Shown: in pieces, positions 55,173 through 64,000 of the stretch
Layout of the letters: the number at the start of each line of letters is the position of its first letter
How positions within the stretch are numbered: position 1 is the first letter of the stretch
Source: Amesomyces nigricolor
Taxonomy: Eukaryota > Ascomycota > Sordariomycetes > Sordariales > Chaetomiaceae
Length of the DNA stretch: 64,000 nucleotides
Assembly (NCBI GenBank): GCA_004802645.1
Contig: SRKS01000005.1
Location: forward strand, 806,001 to 870,000
Direction: 5' to 3'
Notes under the pieces: model-generated
What the model was told of the DNA's origin: nothing
The model's database searches: none
The model's input: only the letters and a program-made list of their open reading frames with translations
Program-made: the position numbers and the translations under genes

Positions 55173-55763
55173 ATGGGCCGTCCCGCAGGCACAGTCGGCC
55201 GCGCCCAGCTCAGGCCCGAGGACCTGGTGCGCATCCAGACGCTCTCGCGCGACGCTCGCATGGGCCCCACCCAGATCCACAAGATCACGGGGTATTCCAT
55301 CTACCAGGTCAAGTATGCGCTGAAGAAGAAGACGCCGACGGTTGGAAAGAGGACGGGGAGGCCGAGGAAGAAGGGGGATGTCTCTGGGGAGGGATCGTTG
55401 GGACAGGGGAAGGAGGGGGGAACTAGGGAGGCAGAGGCTCAAGAGGGGATGATAAAAGAGGGAGAGGAGGGGGTATTGGGAAGGGAGGAGGGCGCGGAAA
55501 TTGAGGTTGTCGGGTGAGTGAACGAAACCAATCTTATCCCTGGGGAAGGGCACTGACAGTCAGTTTGACACAGGGAGGTTGCTGGTGCTATGGAGTTTGA
55601 GCAATCACACTATGAGCCAGGGGAACAGCCTGCCGAGGGACACTCAACCGCCGCATCCAAACAGCCGTTGTTGCAGTTGGCTGCGGACAGCGAACCAGGG
55701 ATGCAAGCCGTCGAGACGCCCGAAGCTGAGGCCGGGGTTGAGCCCGCGCAGGAAGAGGAGTAG
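55173..55763 (+). CDS. Small HTH protein with AT-hook-like motifs
   Basis: Exons are 55173-55513 and 55574-55763 (60-bp intron, GTGAGT...ACAG), giving 176 aa. The N-terminus MGRPAGTVGR and a later KRTGRPRKKG both resemble AT-hooks (GRP core with basic flanks). Between them LRPEDLVRIQTLSRDARMGP...ITGYSIYQVKYALKK has the look of a homeodomain-like helix-turn-helix of the kind found in transposase N-termini and small fungal DNA-binding proteins. The C-terminal half is Glu/Gly/Ala-rich and disordered. A nuclear DNA-binding role is inferred. Nothing ties it specifically to the PKS except proximity. The ATG at 55173 was chosen because it begins immediately before the conserved part. Confidence 0.65.
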
Positions 55764-56386
55764 GGAGACGGCGTGGCATTGACCCGCAGAATTGTCAATA
55801 TATTTATTCGCGTGGCTTTGGGTACGATCGGCATCGGGAAGGGGGTGATGGGGCAGGGCCTCTGAGGCGCATTTGGATATTCAGGTGAGTGCCATCTCTG
55901 TGGGCGAGAAGATCTGACCTCAGAGAGCTGACACTGACAGCCGAAATCATGATTATGTTACAAGAATTTAACGGAGTTCACGGGCAAGTTTAGAGCTTAA
56001 TAGATTTACTGAAGCATTTACAGCTTTTTTCGCCCCATCTCTCTCTCCAATCTCGTCACCTTTGTCAACGGTCGGACTCCTTGATGAGGGCCCCGAACCT
56101 GGAGAGAATCACAGCCAGCGAAGGAGCGTTTGTTTAGCCGGCAAGAGATTTGATTAGGAAAAAGAAGCTATCAACTTCGAGCACAGAAAGAGCGTCCCCC
56201 AGGCCTGAGCAAGCAGCGACAACAAAACCGAAGACCAGTCCACTCCCCTGAAGGTCCGCCAGAACCATTGCCCTCCCCCATTCCCTTCCCGAGCCACACC
56301 AACCCAGAGGCCGTCTGCCGGGCCATAACAACAATATTGACCAGCCACCCGACAAACACCTCACTCCCCGAGACTCGACAAGCCGC
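55764..56386. other. Convergent spacer
   Basis: This is the 3' region of two convergent genes (HTH and hydrophobin). The minus-strand frame through here is the unspliced hydrophobin read-through and is not coding. Confidence 0.45.
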
Positions 56387-56736
56387 TTAAAGGTGCAGGC
56401 AGTTGAGGAGCTGGACGTTGATGAGGGAGCCCTATTGATCGCATCCATCAGCACACCCATTCTAATTTCGACGGACTGCGGTTCAGATAAGAGAGAAAGG
56501 AAACTCACCAGAGGAGCGTTGGTCTGGCAGCAGTAGGCCTGGCCGTTGCAGTTGCCGCCGAGGATGCCGACGGTGCAGCCGAGCAGGCCAAGCAGGCCGT
56601 TGCAGCAGACCGACTTCTGGTTGTTGTTGCAGACTGAGGGCTCGGTGCGCGCCTCGACGGCGTCGGCGCTGCCGGCGGGCATGGCCGAGGCGGTCATGGC
56701 GACGGCGAGGGCGGTGATGAGGGTCTTAAACTGCAT
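56387..56736 (-). CDS. Hydrophobin (short, class I-like)
   Basis: Exons are 56736-56509 and 56431-56387 (77-bp intron, phase 0), giving 90 aa. A signal peptide (MQFKTLITALAVAMTASAMP) precedes the eight-cysteine pattern C-x7-CC-x8-C-x8-C-x5-CC-x16-C-x3. The first seven cysteines are in exon 1. The eighth is in the 14-codon exon 2 (GSLINVQLLNCLHL), which would be lost if the intron were ignored. Hydrophobins self-assemble at air-water interfaces and coat aerial hyphae and spores. The spacing fits class I except for the very short C3-C4 loop (8 instead of the usual 19 or more). A TATA box lies 139 bp upstream. Confidence 0.88.
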
Positions 56737-59700
56737 TTTGAAGGGTTGGGGGGGGGGGCTGCTTGGAAAGCTGGGAAGTTTGAGGCTGGTGTTTTGTGGG
56801 TTGGGATTTGCTGGATTGTGATGATGGCTGATGGGGATGAGATCGAGGGGAGATGGGAGGTGAGGAAGGGGGATTATATAGACTTTCTCACGGTCTGGAA
56901 ATTCGACTGTGCTGCAGCGTTCTGGGGTTCACGCCCTCGTGTTTCTCCTTCTCTTCTCTTCTTCCCCATTCTCAGTCCGAGATGAGGTTGGATGCCCTCC
57001 CCGTCTCGGGCATCAGCCGCATGCTTCCCTTCCCTGCCTTGATCCGGGAACTGTCATGTCCGTCTTCCCTGTTTGTTTCCCCAACCATCGCGGCCATCAC
57101 ATCGCCCTTCCCTTCCTGGTCAAAGGTGATGTTGTGAAACATGGACTCGAGTTCCGAGCTGGACTTGAAGCCCGGAAGCTTGTAGCAGTCACCGTGAGTT
57201 GGGACAAGGGAGCAGGAAAGTCGCCTGTGGCGGTCTGGGCACGGGAAGATCTGTTTACTTGCGCTGGTTGAGAGTTACAGTGGGAAGAGTGTTTGTGGTT
57301 GAGAATCTCTACGCAGCTTGAAGGGTCAAATGGGGTTGTCTGAACTTAGGTAAACACTCCAGCAGACACTGTATGCACTGTCGATCTCCGACAGGTTAGG
57401 GAACTCGGGACATGTACGTTTGCCCGCTCCTCCCCCTGATTTCCCTCGTAGCGGACCAACCGCGGGTCTTGGAACTAGTTGCCGGCTTGCCATTGCAGTA
57501 GCGTAAGGACTCTGGAGATGAAAAGCTTCGCCCTAAAAATGTGCTCTCAGCCGGAACTCCAGCTCCTTGCGTGTCCGGACTATGAAGCATGTGGCTCATG
57601 TCCTAAATCTCCGGCTGTTACCCTACACAGGAGGCAGACTCGGCAAGACTTTATCCAGAATCACAATACAGGGTTTGCTGCTCCATCCCGGATAAGAGGT
57701 GGCGCTCGGGGAAACAGAACCATGCAAAGGCTTGAGCCCCGGCGGCTGTGTTGCCTTTCATTCCCTGTCTCACTCTGTTTAACGCAGAAAACTCGGAAAC
57801 GATCAGGAAGGTTTGTTATGTGCATACTCCATACATGTACATACATACGGCAACATGGTCAAACAGTATGGTCTTGTCATATTTGGAGATGCCTGCTTAA
57901 AGCCTGTATATCCAGATGTACATGTAGCGAAAAGACCTGTTGATCGACAGGGGTGAAGTGTTTGTCTGCCTGCCAGATCAGATACGACACGAAGCCAAGC
58001 TCGGATGCCCGCCGATACTCTCCGTGCTCCCGCTGTAAGGGAGGGGCACGATACCCGAGCGGCAAACCCGCTCAGCTAGCATGTCTTGGGAAGGAAGGCT
58101 GGGGAGTTTCCCTGGTTTGCATTCTCTCTCCATCTAAGTTGATGATCTGATGCTTTCCTCGCGGAGGTGGAATGCTCTCCGCTTGCTCTTCCCATCCAAA
58201 GCGGCAGAGGCTTTCCCAGAGGCATCCAATAAATTTATGAGATGCGAATCCGCGGTGGGTGGTTGTTGTCTCTCCCGTCAACGCCAATCTTCGTGGACCA
58301 ACCACGAGTGCAGGGGGCGCAAAAGGGTAGCCGCCACACCTGCCCTGGTCCGGCAGATGGGGTAAATCACTCTGTACCCCGTCACACCAAAACTGCGGGG
58401 AAGTGTGTCTTGCATGGTCGAATAGATTGCTTCTATTCTCGGCTCGCTGTGGGTGTACAAAATCTGAGATCATAGGCAAAGTAATCCGCACATTCATCGT
58501 GTATGTCCTCTGGTTTTGGACGTCAGAGCAAAGCATAAAACTTAGACCAACTCTCCTGTTCTTTTCCGTTCTCGACGGATCAAGTAGCAATCGCATTTAA
58601 AAGGCAGAAAAACAGTGCTTGTCAGGCTCAAAGGAGCAACGATGAACTCCCTGACCCCCAGCCCTCACTGTTGATCCAAATCAAGACCACACAAGCAGAC
58701 TGGGAACTCACGAGTTGGGGGCAGGGATATTCAGAATAATACTGTGTACATGACTACGACGAGACTTGAACATCAGCGTGGCTTGGGCACCAGCATATGA
58801 GACAAGGCCATCCCTCCTGACCTCGGGAACCTGCGTAAAGCACGCCGACTATTGGACCCGCCCACCTGGGTGTGAGTTCCACTCATGTTACGAACGCTCT
58901 GTGAAAGTCCCAGAATCAAGCCTGATATTACATGCCGTTAGGATTGAGGACACAGCACAAGCAAGCTGCAGGCATATGCAATCATGATGCGGAGCTGGGA
59001 CAATTGATATCAGAGAACAACACGGATAGATATTGTCAACATCCTTCTATTAAATTCCAGATCCAATATTTTGTCTACAGTAATGACTTTCTGCAACACT
59101 CAGGGGGAGGAAACTTAGCGGACGAGTTTTCCTGTCACAATCCGAGCCTGGACGCAGACAGCCGATGAGGTGCCAGCTGAACAGCTCAGCCTGTGGCGTG
59201 CCTCAGAAGCCCGACGTTTTGCAGTTCCTTGGAAATTGCAACATCACCACGACAAACGTTGTCATCCCTGCTTGGCACGGTAAGAACCATCCCCTTTTGC
59301 AAACCCAATGGCAGTCTCGACCAGACTCAGCGTTTACTTCCTCCGGCTTTGGTCCCGCACCCCCCTTCGCTCCACATCTTGGATCTATTCTCCTCGCAGA
59401 TCATTGCATTCAAAGTTTGTGATCTACATTGTGCAGTTCCTTCGGCTCAGCTCCCTGTCAACCAAGCTGTTCCAACTTCCAGCCGCAGGGGCGTCAACGA
59501 CAGCCTATCCCCCACACAAAGAGTCCAGTGTCGGGCTTCTGTAGATGACTATTGAGTACCCAACCTTGATTCACCCAGGTTTGAGACTCTTTCCCCAAGG
59601 CAATTATGCTGCAATTTGTCATGAAAAGCTTTCACGAGAGGCTGAGGGGATGAGCATATTTTCGGATTCCCTGCTAAGTTGGCATTTTCAACATGGTAAT

Positions 59701-61279
59701 AGTCAGTCAAGCGAACCATGCCCAAGCAAAGACGTTTCTCTCCCTTCAGCCCGCCTGTCCCGACCCCAATTTCTAAAGGGCACTCGCCTGCAGGCACACT
59801 ACCGCCACTAGTTACACATCCCAAATGCAAAAAGACCATCACGCTGAGCAAATGGTTCCTGGGGGTGCGTCAACGAAAAGCTGCCACTTAGTACCGTTTG
59901 CCACCCCCTCAAAATAGGCGCGTTGCACCTCACTTTCGGAACCGAAGCTGACTAAGGTGAGCATCCCTCATCAACATCCTCCTCACCGACGTGACAGCTC
60001 AAGCTCACGAGGTTCAAGATTTATCACCGTCGCCGGAACATTTCTCAGACATGGCGTTTGCCGTGGTTCCCACACAACCGTCAACAGAACGTGCCGAAAC
60101 CAGTTCTCCAAGGGAGTGGTTCATGCCACGCTGCGGTGTGGTGTCTGACTCAGCTTCGGGGCAGCTGACGACGCCCTGTTTCTGTGTGACATACCACTAA
60201 CTTAGGAGGAGGGAAATGTAAATAATGGAACGAACTTCCACCGGGAAGGACAAGCGATTCCAGCTGAAAACCCTGAGCCCTGGGAATATGTCACTCCTCT
60301 CTCTCGCAACTTCCTCTCCTTGCTTTGTTCTATAATGTATCAGCTTAATCAATATCTCAAAGTTTTCAAGACTCACAACACTCCAGTGATATGATTATCA
60401 TCATGTGTAACTAAGCTTAACGCCCTTTCTGTGTCAAAATGAAATCCTCTGTAGGCCGTAACCTCTGACGTTGTCTTTGCTGCCAGATTCCAGGTTAACG
60501 GTATTGTACACCAAATCTGGGTAATATGTCGTCCGAACAGCAAGAGAAACTAATTGTACACAAAAGTCCGAAGCTCAAAGTGCAAGCTCTGACTTAACTG
60601 TGAGTAGCAAGAACCCTAAGATTTCAGTTTATAAGCTCAGGGGTTCAAGGTAGCGACCTTGACCGTTGTGTAACGCTCACCAGTTTTATACACAGAGACT
60701 ACTATCCTCCTTTTTCCAGCGCTTTGAGATCCTATTTAATCAACGATCCATCTTCGTTCACTAACTGTTGAAGCGCGGCGTTCGCCATCTCACCTCTCTC
60801 TGTCGTCCATCACGACGCCAGTACCCGAACTGTTAACTTGAATCGTTGACGATCAGCTTCGAACTAAGGATCGGCAGACGTTGTATGTACCACGACGCCT
60901 GCCATCTCCATGGAACACAGCAGACCGTTAGGCCAGCAACACGATCTGAGACACGACCAGCGCAAGTGTCATGTCGAAACCATTCGCGGGTTCGCGGGCT
61001 GCGGCATGAGATCTACAAAATACGCATAGGTCAAAATGATCGTCGGTTGGACAAAGATAATGGGACACAGCAAATGTTTTTTTTTTCTTTGAGGAGGGCC
61101 AGAGCGCGGATATGAACAAATGTAAACGACAGGAATGAATGGGGGGTGAATGATGGTTTGGGCTGGTGGAATTAATGATGAGCCCGCGAGGGTAGAGATC
61201 TAACTTTGTAGTACCTAGGACATTGTACCGCGTTCTTGACCAAGTTCCTTTGTTGTGAATCCTTGACTTGCACAACTAA
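56737..61279. other. Gene-poor stretch (4.5 kb)
   Basis: After the hydrophobin promoter I find no supported gene. Frames up to 174 codons exist but overlap on both strands and lack features. From about 58.6 to 61.2 kb the sequence is AT-richer than its surroundings, with a T tract near 61078-61087. No terminal repeats or transposase were recognised. Confidence 0.45.
56875..56880 (-). promoter_or_regulatory. TATA box of the hydrophobin gene
   Basis: TATATA (TATATAAT read on the minus strand) lies 139 bp upstream of the hydrophobin ATG, consistent with a strongly expressed gene. Confidence 0.5.
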
Positions 61280-61981
61280 TTAAGCAGTGTTGCCGGTGCC
61301 GGTGTTGAAGTCGGTACCGGTGTCAGTTCCGGTGCCGGTGTTGAAGTCGTTGCCAGTGTCTGTACCAGTGCCAGTGCCGGTACCATCGTTGAAGTTGTTA
61401 CCGGTATCAGTGCCGGTGTTCTCCGTACCAGTGTTGAAACTAGTATCGGCACCCGTGCCAGTACCAGTTCCAGCATCAGCGGCACCGCCAGCGGCAGCAT
61501 CACCAGCCGCCGCATCCTCAGCCGCCGCGCCGCTTGCAGCAACACCGGCAGCAGCAAAGGCTACCTTCCCTTTACCCTTTCCCTTGCCCTTTCCCTTGCC
61601 CTTGCCCTTGCCCTTGCCCTTGCCCTTGCCTTTACCCTTTCCCTTCCCCTTGCCCTTGCCTTGGCGCTTTATCCTGCTGTGGAAGGTAGGCACAGCCTCC
61701 TCACCCTCCTCGCCAACAGCAGCCGCGCCAGTGGTGTTCAGGGCCGCAGCGGCCTTGGCTGTGCCCGTGGCGGTTATGTCACGGGCTGGGAGGACGGAGG
61801 TGGCGAGTGTTGTGGCTATTGTGTGTTAGTGAGTTCTCGGTGCGAGTTTATGGGAAGAGTGAGGAAGGGGTTGCGACATACCAGCTACGCCATTGCCGCG
61901 TTCGGGGATTTGAAAGGCACTCGAGCCGCCAAGGAGAAGGAAAGGCGCGACGGCGGCGATGAAAGACTTGGTGAAATGCAT
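61280..61981 (-). CDS. Secreted Lys-Gly / Thr-Gly repeat protein
   Basis: Exons are 61981-61882 and 61815-61280 (66-bp intron, phase 1), giving 211 aa. A signal peptide (MHFTKSFIAAVAPFLLLGGSSA) is followed by an Ala/Thr-rich pro-region ending in SRIKRQ, a dibasic Kex2-type site. Directly after it come about 17 Lys-Gly dipeptides. Next is an Ala/Gly-rich segment, then a tail of Thr-Gly-Thr-Asp/Asn repeats (TGTDTGNDFNTGTG). No cysteine is present in the mature part. I recognise no family. It may be a cell-wall or extracellular matrix component or a processed cationic peptide. The clean signal peptide and canonical intron support a real gene; function is unknown. Confidence 0.75.
61562..61661. 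repeat. Hexanucleotide minisatellite (CTTGCC)n coding Lys-Gly
   Basis: About 17 copies of a 6-bp unit (CTTGCC/CTTTCC/CTTTACC-like variants) lie inside the secreted repeat protein, on the minus strand reading GGCAAG. The unit keeps the frame, so length changes would only alter the number of Lys-Gly pairs. Confidence 0.9.
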
Positions 61982-62631
61982 TGTGGTATGTGGTGGAATG
62001 TGTAATTAACAGAACGGTTACCAGAACCAACGAATGATGAAAATAATAAAGTGGTTGAAGCGAAAGTGCAGCAGTCAATGCTGTCTTTGGTATTAAGTTG
62101 AAGGGTGCAGACCAAGGGAAGAAGGAAAGCAGCAGAAAATAGAATAAGAAACTGGACTCTTGAAGAACGCAATGATTTGGGGTTTAAGAGCTCAGGGCTC
62201 AGCGGCACTGCATGGCAAACGACCCGACGAAGTGGCCACTGACGATCTGGACTGGAGTAGAACTGTCTCATGTTTTCCCTCGTCTGAACTTAGAGTTAGC
62301 CCATTGATGATGGTAGGTGGCGTTGACAGTGGAGAGCTATGACAGCTTGAGATGGGTACTCCCAGACGCCCCTGAGTTTCGTGCGCTCGGATGGGCGCAC
62401 CACCGTACGTCTGAAACAAGGGTTCCAGCCACAACGTCGCGGACGCAGCGTTTCAATGAAAATCTGCAGGAAGCTGACTTGGTTGGTATCTCTACATAAT
62501 TTCTACTCATGCGAATGTTTTGCAGCGATTAGAGATGCAGTCGCAGTGTCTTGGTGTTTACCTCTCATGCTGCTCCCATTCATGACCCTTGCCATTCTGT
62601 CGGGCTTGGAATTTGCCTGGTTGTCAACTCT
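61982..62631. other. Intergenic
   Basis: This is the presumed promoter of the minus-strand repeat protein and the 3' flank of the amidinotransferase relic. No other feature was seen. Confidence 0.4.
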
Positions 62632-63738
62632 CTAGCTCTGCCGGACCAGGTCGACCGTTGCGCGGTCAAACGAGCCCCCAAGACTCTGGACATGCTTAAA
62701 GGGCAAGAGAATCGTCTTAAAGTCCAATCAATGCAGGAATTCAGCAAACTCCTCGTCTTCAGCCAGCTTCAACAAGCACCTGCGCCAGGGTTAGTTTATT
62801 CCAGCGTACCGAAGACACTGGCAAAACACTTACCATCTCCTCGTCTAAAGCCAGGATATCCATCATCAGCCATTTACTGCCCATATATCTCGGCGGCCTG
62901 GCGTGCGAGCTAATCAAATGCTCTTGGCAGGGAAAAAGGTCCCAATCTTTGAGACCCGCATGCTTCTTCAAAGATTCCTCTGTGACGTGCTTCGGATTGT
63001 ATAGCAAAACTCCTTCTCGGAGAGGAAGAAGCGTGGTGCCGATGTGCATGGCTTGCGGGTTGTTCACCTCAACCAGTTCGACAGTGTAGCCATCGGGGAG
63101 GGCCTGGTGCAGCCACTCCACCCCCTTCTCGTTTGTCACATGACTCAACTGGCCGAGCAGCGTTTTCCCAACCCGCATAAAGTCGGCGGCATCAAGCGCA
63201 GGGCAAATGTTGTTGATGGCCCATTTGTGGTCATCTTCTTTGCTGCCCGCCCCCTCCTGGATGAGGAGACCGTTGTAGATGGTGTCCGGAACTGGGCGCT
63301 TGGGAGCACGGATGACGCGAACAGACGGATCCTGCGCCAGTGTGTCGAAGATGCGCGAGAAGGCCAACTGGATCTCCTGGCTCCGACACTGCCATGCAAA
63401 AGGGTGTCTCGATGATGTGATTGCCCACCGTCATCAGGCCGTCGCGTGCCATGGCAGCTGTGTACCCTTTTACCTTCTGCCAGTCAACCTTCTCGGGGCG
63501 GTAGACCTTGATGAGTTGCGGTGAGGCGTTCGAGTTCTATAGTCGCGTTCACGATGATTTCGGTATCAATGTGGCTGCCATCTTTGAACAGATCCAGGTA
63601 CTCCTTTGGCATCGTCGCCTACAGCATGTGGCTCGGCTCGCTTGGGAATGCAGGGTAGCCAAGGCGGCCGACTATGACTGCTCTCAAAGAGGACCATTCA
63701 TTGTCAGTTGACGCAGCAGGGCGGATGGTCGAGAACAT
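62632..63738 (-). pseudogene. Glycine amidinotransferase-like pseudogene
   Basis: Read from the ATG at 63738 on the minus strand, the sequence follows the arginine:glycine amidinotransferase-like family. Recognisable blocks are LRAVIVGRLGYPAFP, KVYRPEKVDWQKVKGYTAAM, ARDGLMTVGNHIIETPF, RVIRAPKRPVPDT, GKTLLGQLSHVTNEKGVEWL, MHIGTTLLPLREGVLLYNP, SKWLMMDILALDEEM and, after a 67-bp intron (62833-62767), TILLPFKHVQSLGGSF. The reading frame is broken by a TAG in SHML*ATMP (63620s), a shift near 63512, an extra T in TTTT near 63400 and a TGA near 62731 (EFLH*LDFK). The catalytic-cysteine region, normally GGSxHC, reads GGSFDRATVD. The gene cannot give an active enzyme. Family members transfer the amidino group of arginine, sometimes in secondary metabolism. 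Confidence 0.85.
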
Positions 63739-64000
63739 GACCTTGTTTAGGTTGGAATGCAGTAGTGGGAGTCTGAAGAAGGGTGATGATGAAAAGGTCC
63801 TGAGGGATCGGCGTCTTGTGGCCTTATGAGCGCAATTCGAGCCCGGCATGGGACAGTTCATATCATGTCCTGTGACGCCAACCGGAACCCCAACAGGTAC
63901 CGAACAATAACTCTGATTTGATCACGCCAGAAGTCCTCGTGCAATGGCGTTGCCTTGACCAGCGGCCCGAGTAAGTTCTGTGCTACGGATAAGAGGCGGA
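63739..64000. other. Window end, no gene seen
   Basis: No coding frame or RNA gene was recognised in the last 262 bp. Confidence 0.4.

Noticed and set aside
54977..55426. ATG frame upstream of and overlapping the HTH gene (149 codons)
   Set aside because: In the region of the conserved HTH domain it is out of register, so the overlapping frame at 55173 is the coding one.
56134..56736. 200-codon read-through of the hydrophobin frame
   Set aside because: Loses the eighth cysteine and the normal end; splicing at GTGAGT...AATAG restores a complete hydrophobin.
61078..61087. T tract as a possible pol III terminator
   Set aside because: No tRNA or other pol III gene could be folded upstream on either strand.
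1..64000. CRISPR arrays, prokaryotic operons, riboswitches
   Set aside because: The sequence is eukaryotic nuclear DNA with spliceosomal introns; no regularly spaced repeats were seen.

Overview
The window comes from a filamentous ascomycete (Pezizomycotina), most likely a Sordariomycete. The evidence is the short introns of about 49-120 bp with GT-AG ends, moderately GC-rich coding DNA with strong C-ending codon preference, a CCG-9-type trehalose synthase, a hydrophobin, a flavohaemoglobin and a reducing polyketide synthase. Gene models were assembled by hand from reading frames, splice sites and family conservation, so exon borders are predictions.

Left part (1-22 kb). The window opens inside the last third of a giant DUF3638/DUF3645 protein. 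Next come a Ser/Thr-rich single-pass surface protein, the sterol C-5 desaturase ERG3, two adjacent small nuclear-type genes with matching intron layout, a decayed ABHD12-like hydrolase pseudogene, a 465-bp element with 25-bp terminal inverted repeats, a DUF3405 membrane protein, biotin synthase, the GINS subunit PSF3, and mitochondrial Mn-superoxide dismutase (divergent from PSF3).

Middle part (22-42 kb). After a 3-kb gap come the CCG-9 glycosyltransferase (seven predicted exons), thymidylate synthase (convergent with CCG-9), a multi-pass GT2 glycosyltransferase, a probable gene relic, a 354-aa orphan, an intron-containing tRNA-Arg(ACG), and a flavohaemoglobin with two possible starts. ACGCG (MBF-type) motifs lie upstream of both S-phase genes, thymidylate synthase and PSF3.

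Right part (42-64 kb, accessory in character). A 2538-aa polyketide synthase (KS-AT-DH-degenerate MT-KR-ACP, resembling the PKS half of PKS-NRPS enzymes) is followed in the same direction by a flavin monooxygenase with an extra N-terminal region, a secreted GH18 protein and a small HTH/AT-hook protein. A short hydrophobin, a 4.5-kb gap, a secreted Lys-Gly repeat protein and a disabled amidinotransferase pseudogene close the window. The PKS and monooxygenase form the only plausible secondary-metabolite unit. No trans-enoyl reductase, NRPS, transporter or Zn2Cys6 regulator is visible beside them.

A window-wide oddity is that many coding regions, on both strands, switch from C-rich to G-rich sense-strand composition towards their 3' part.
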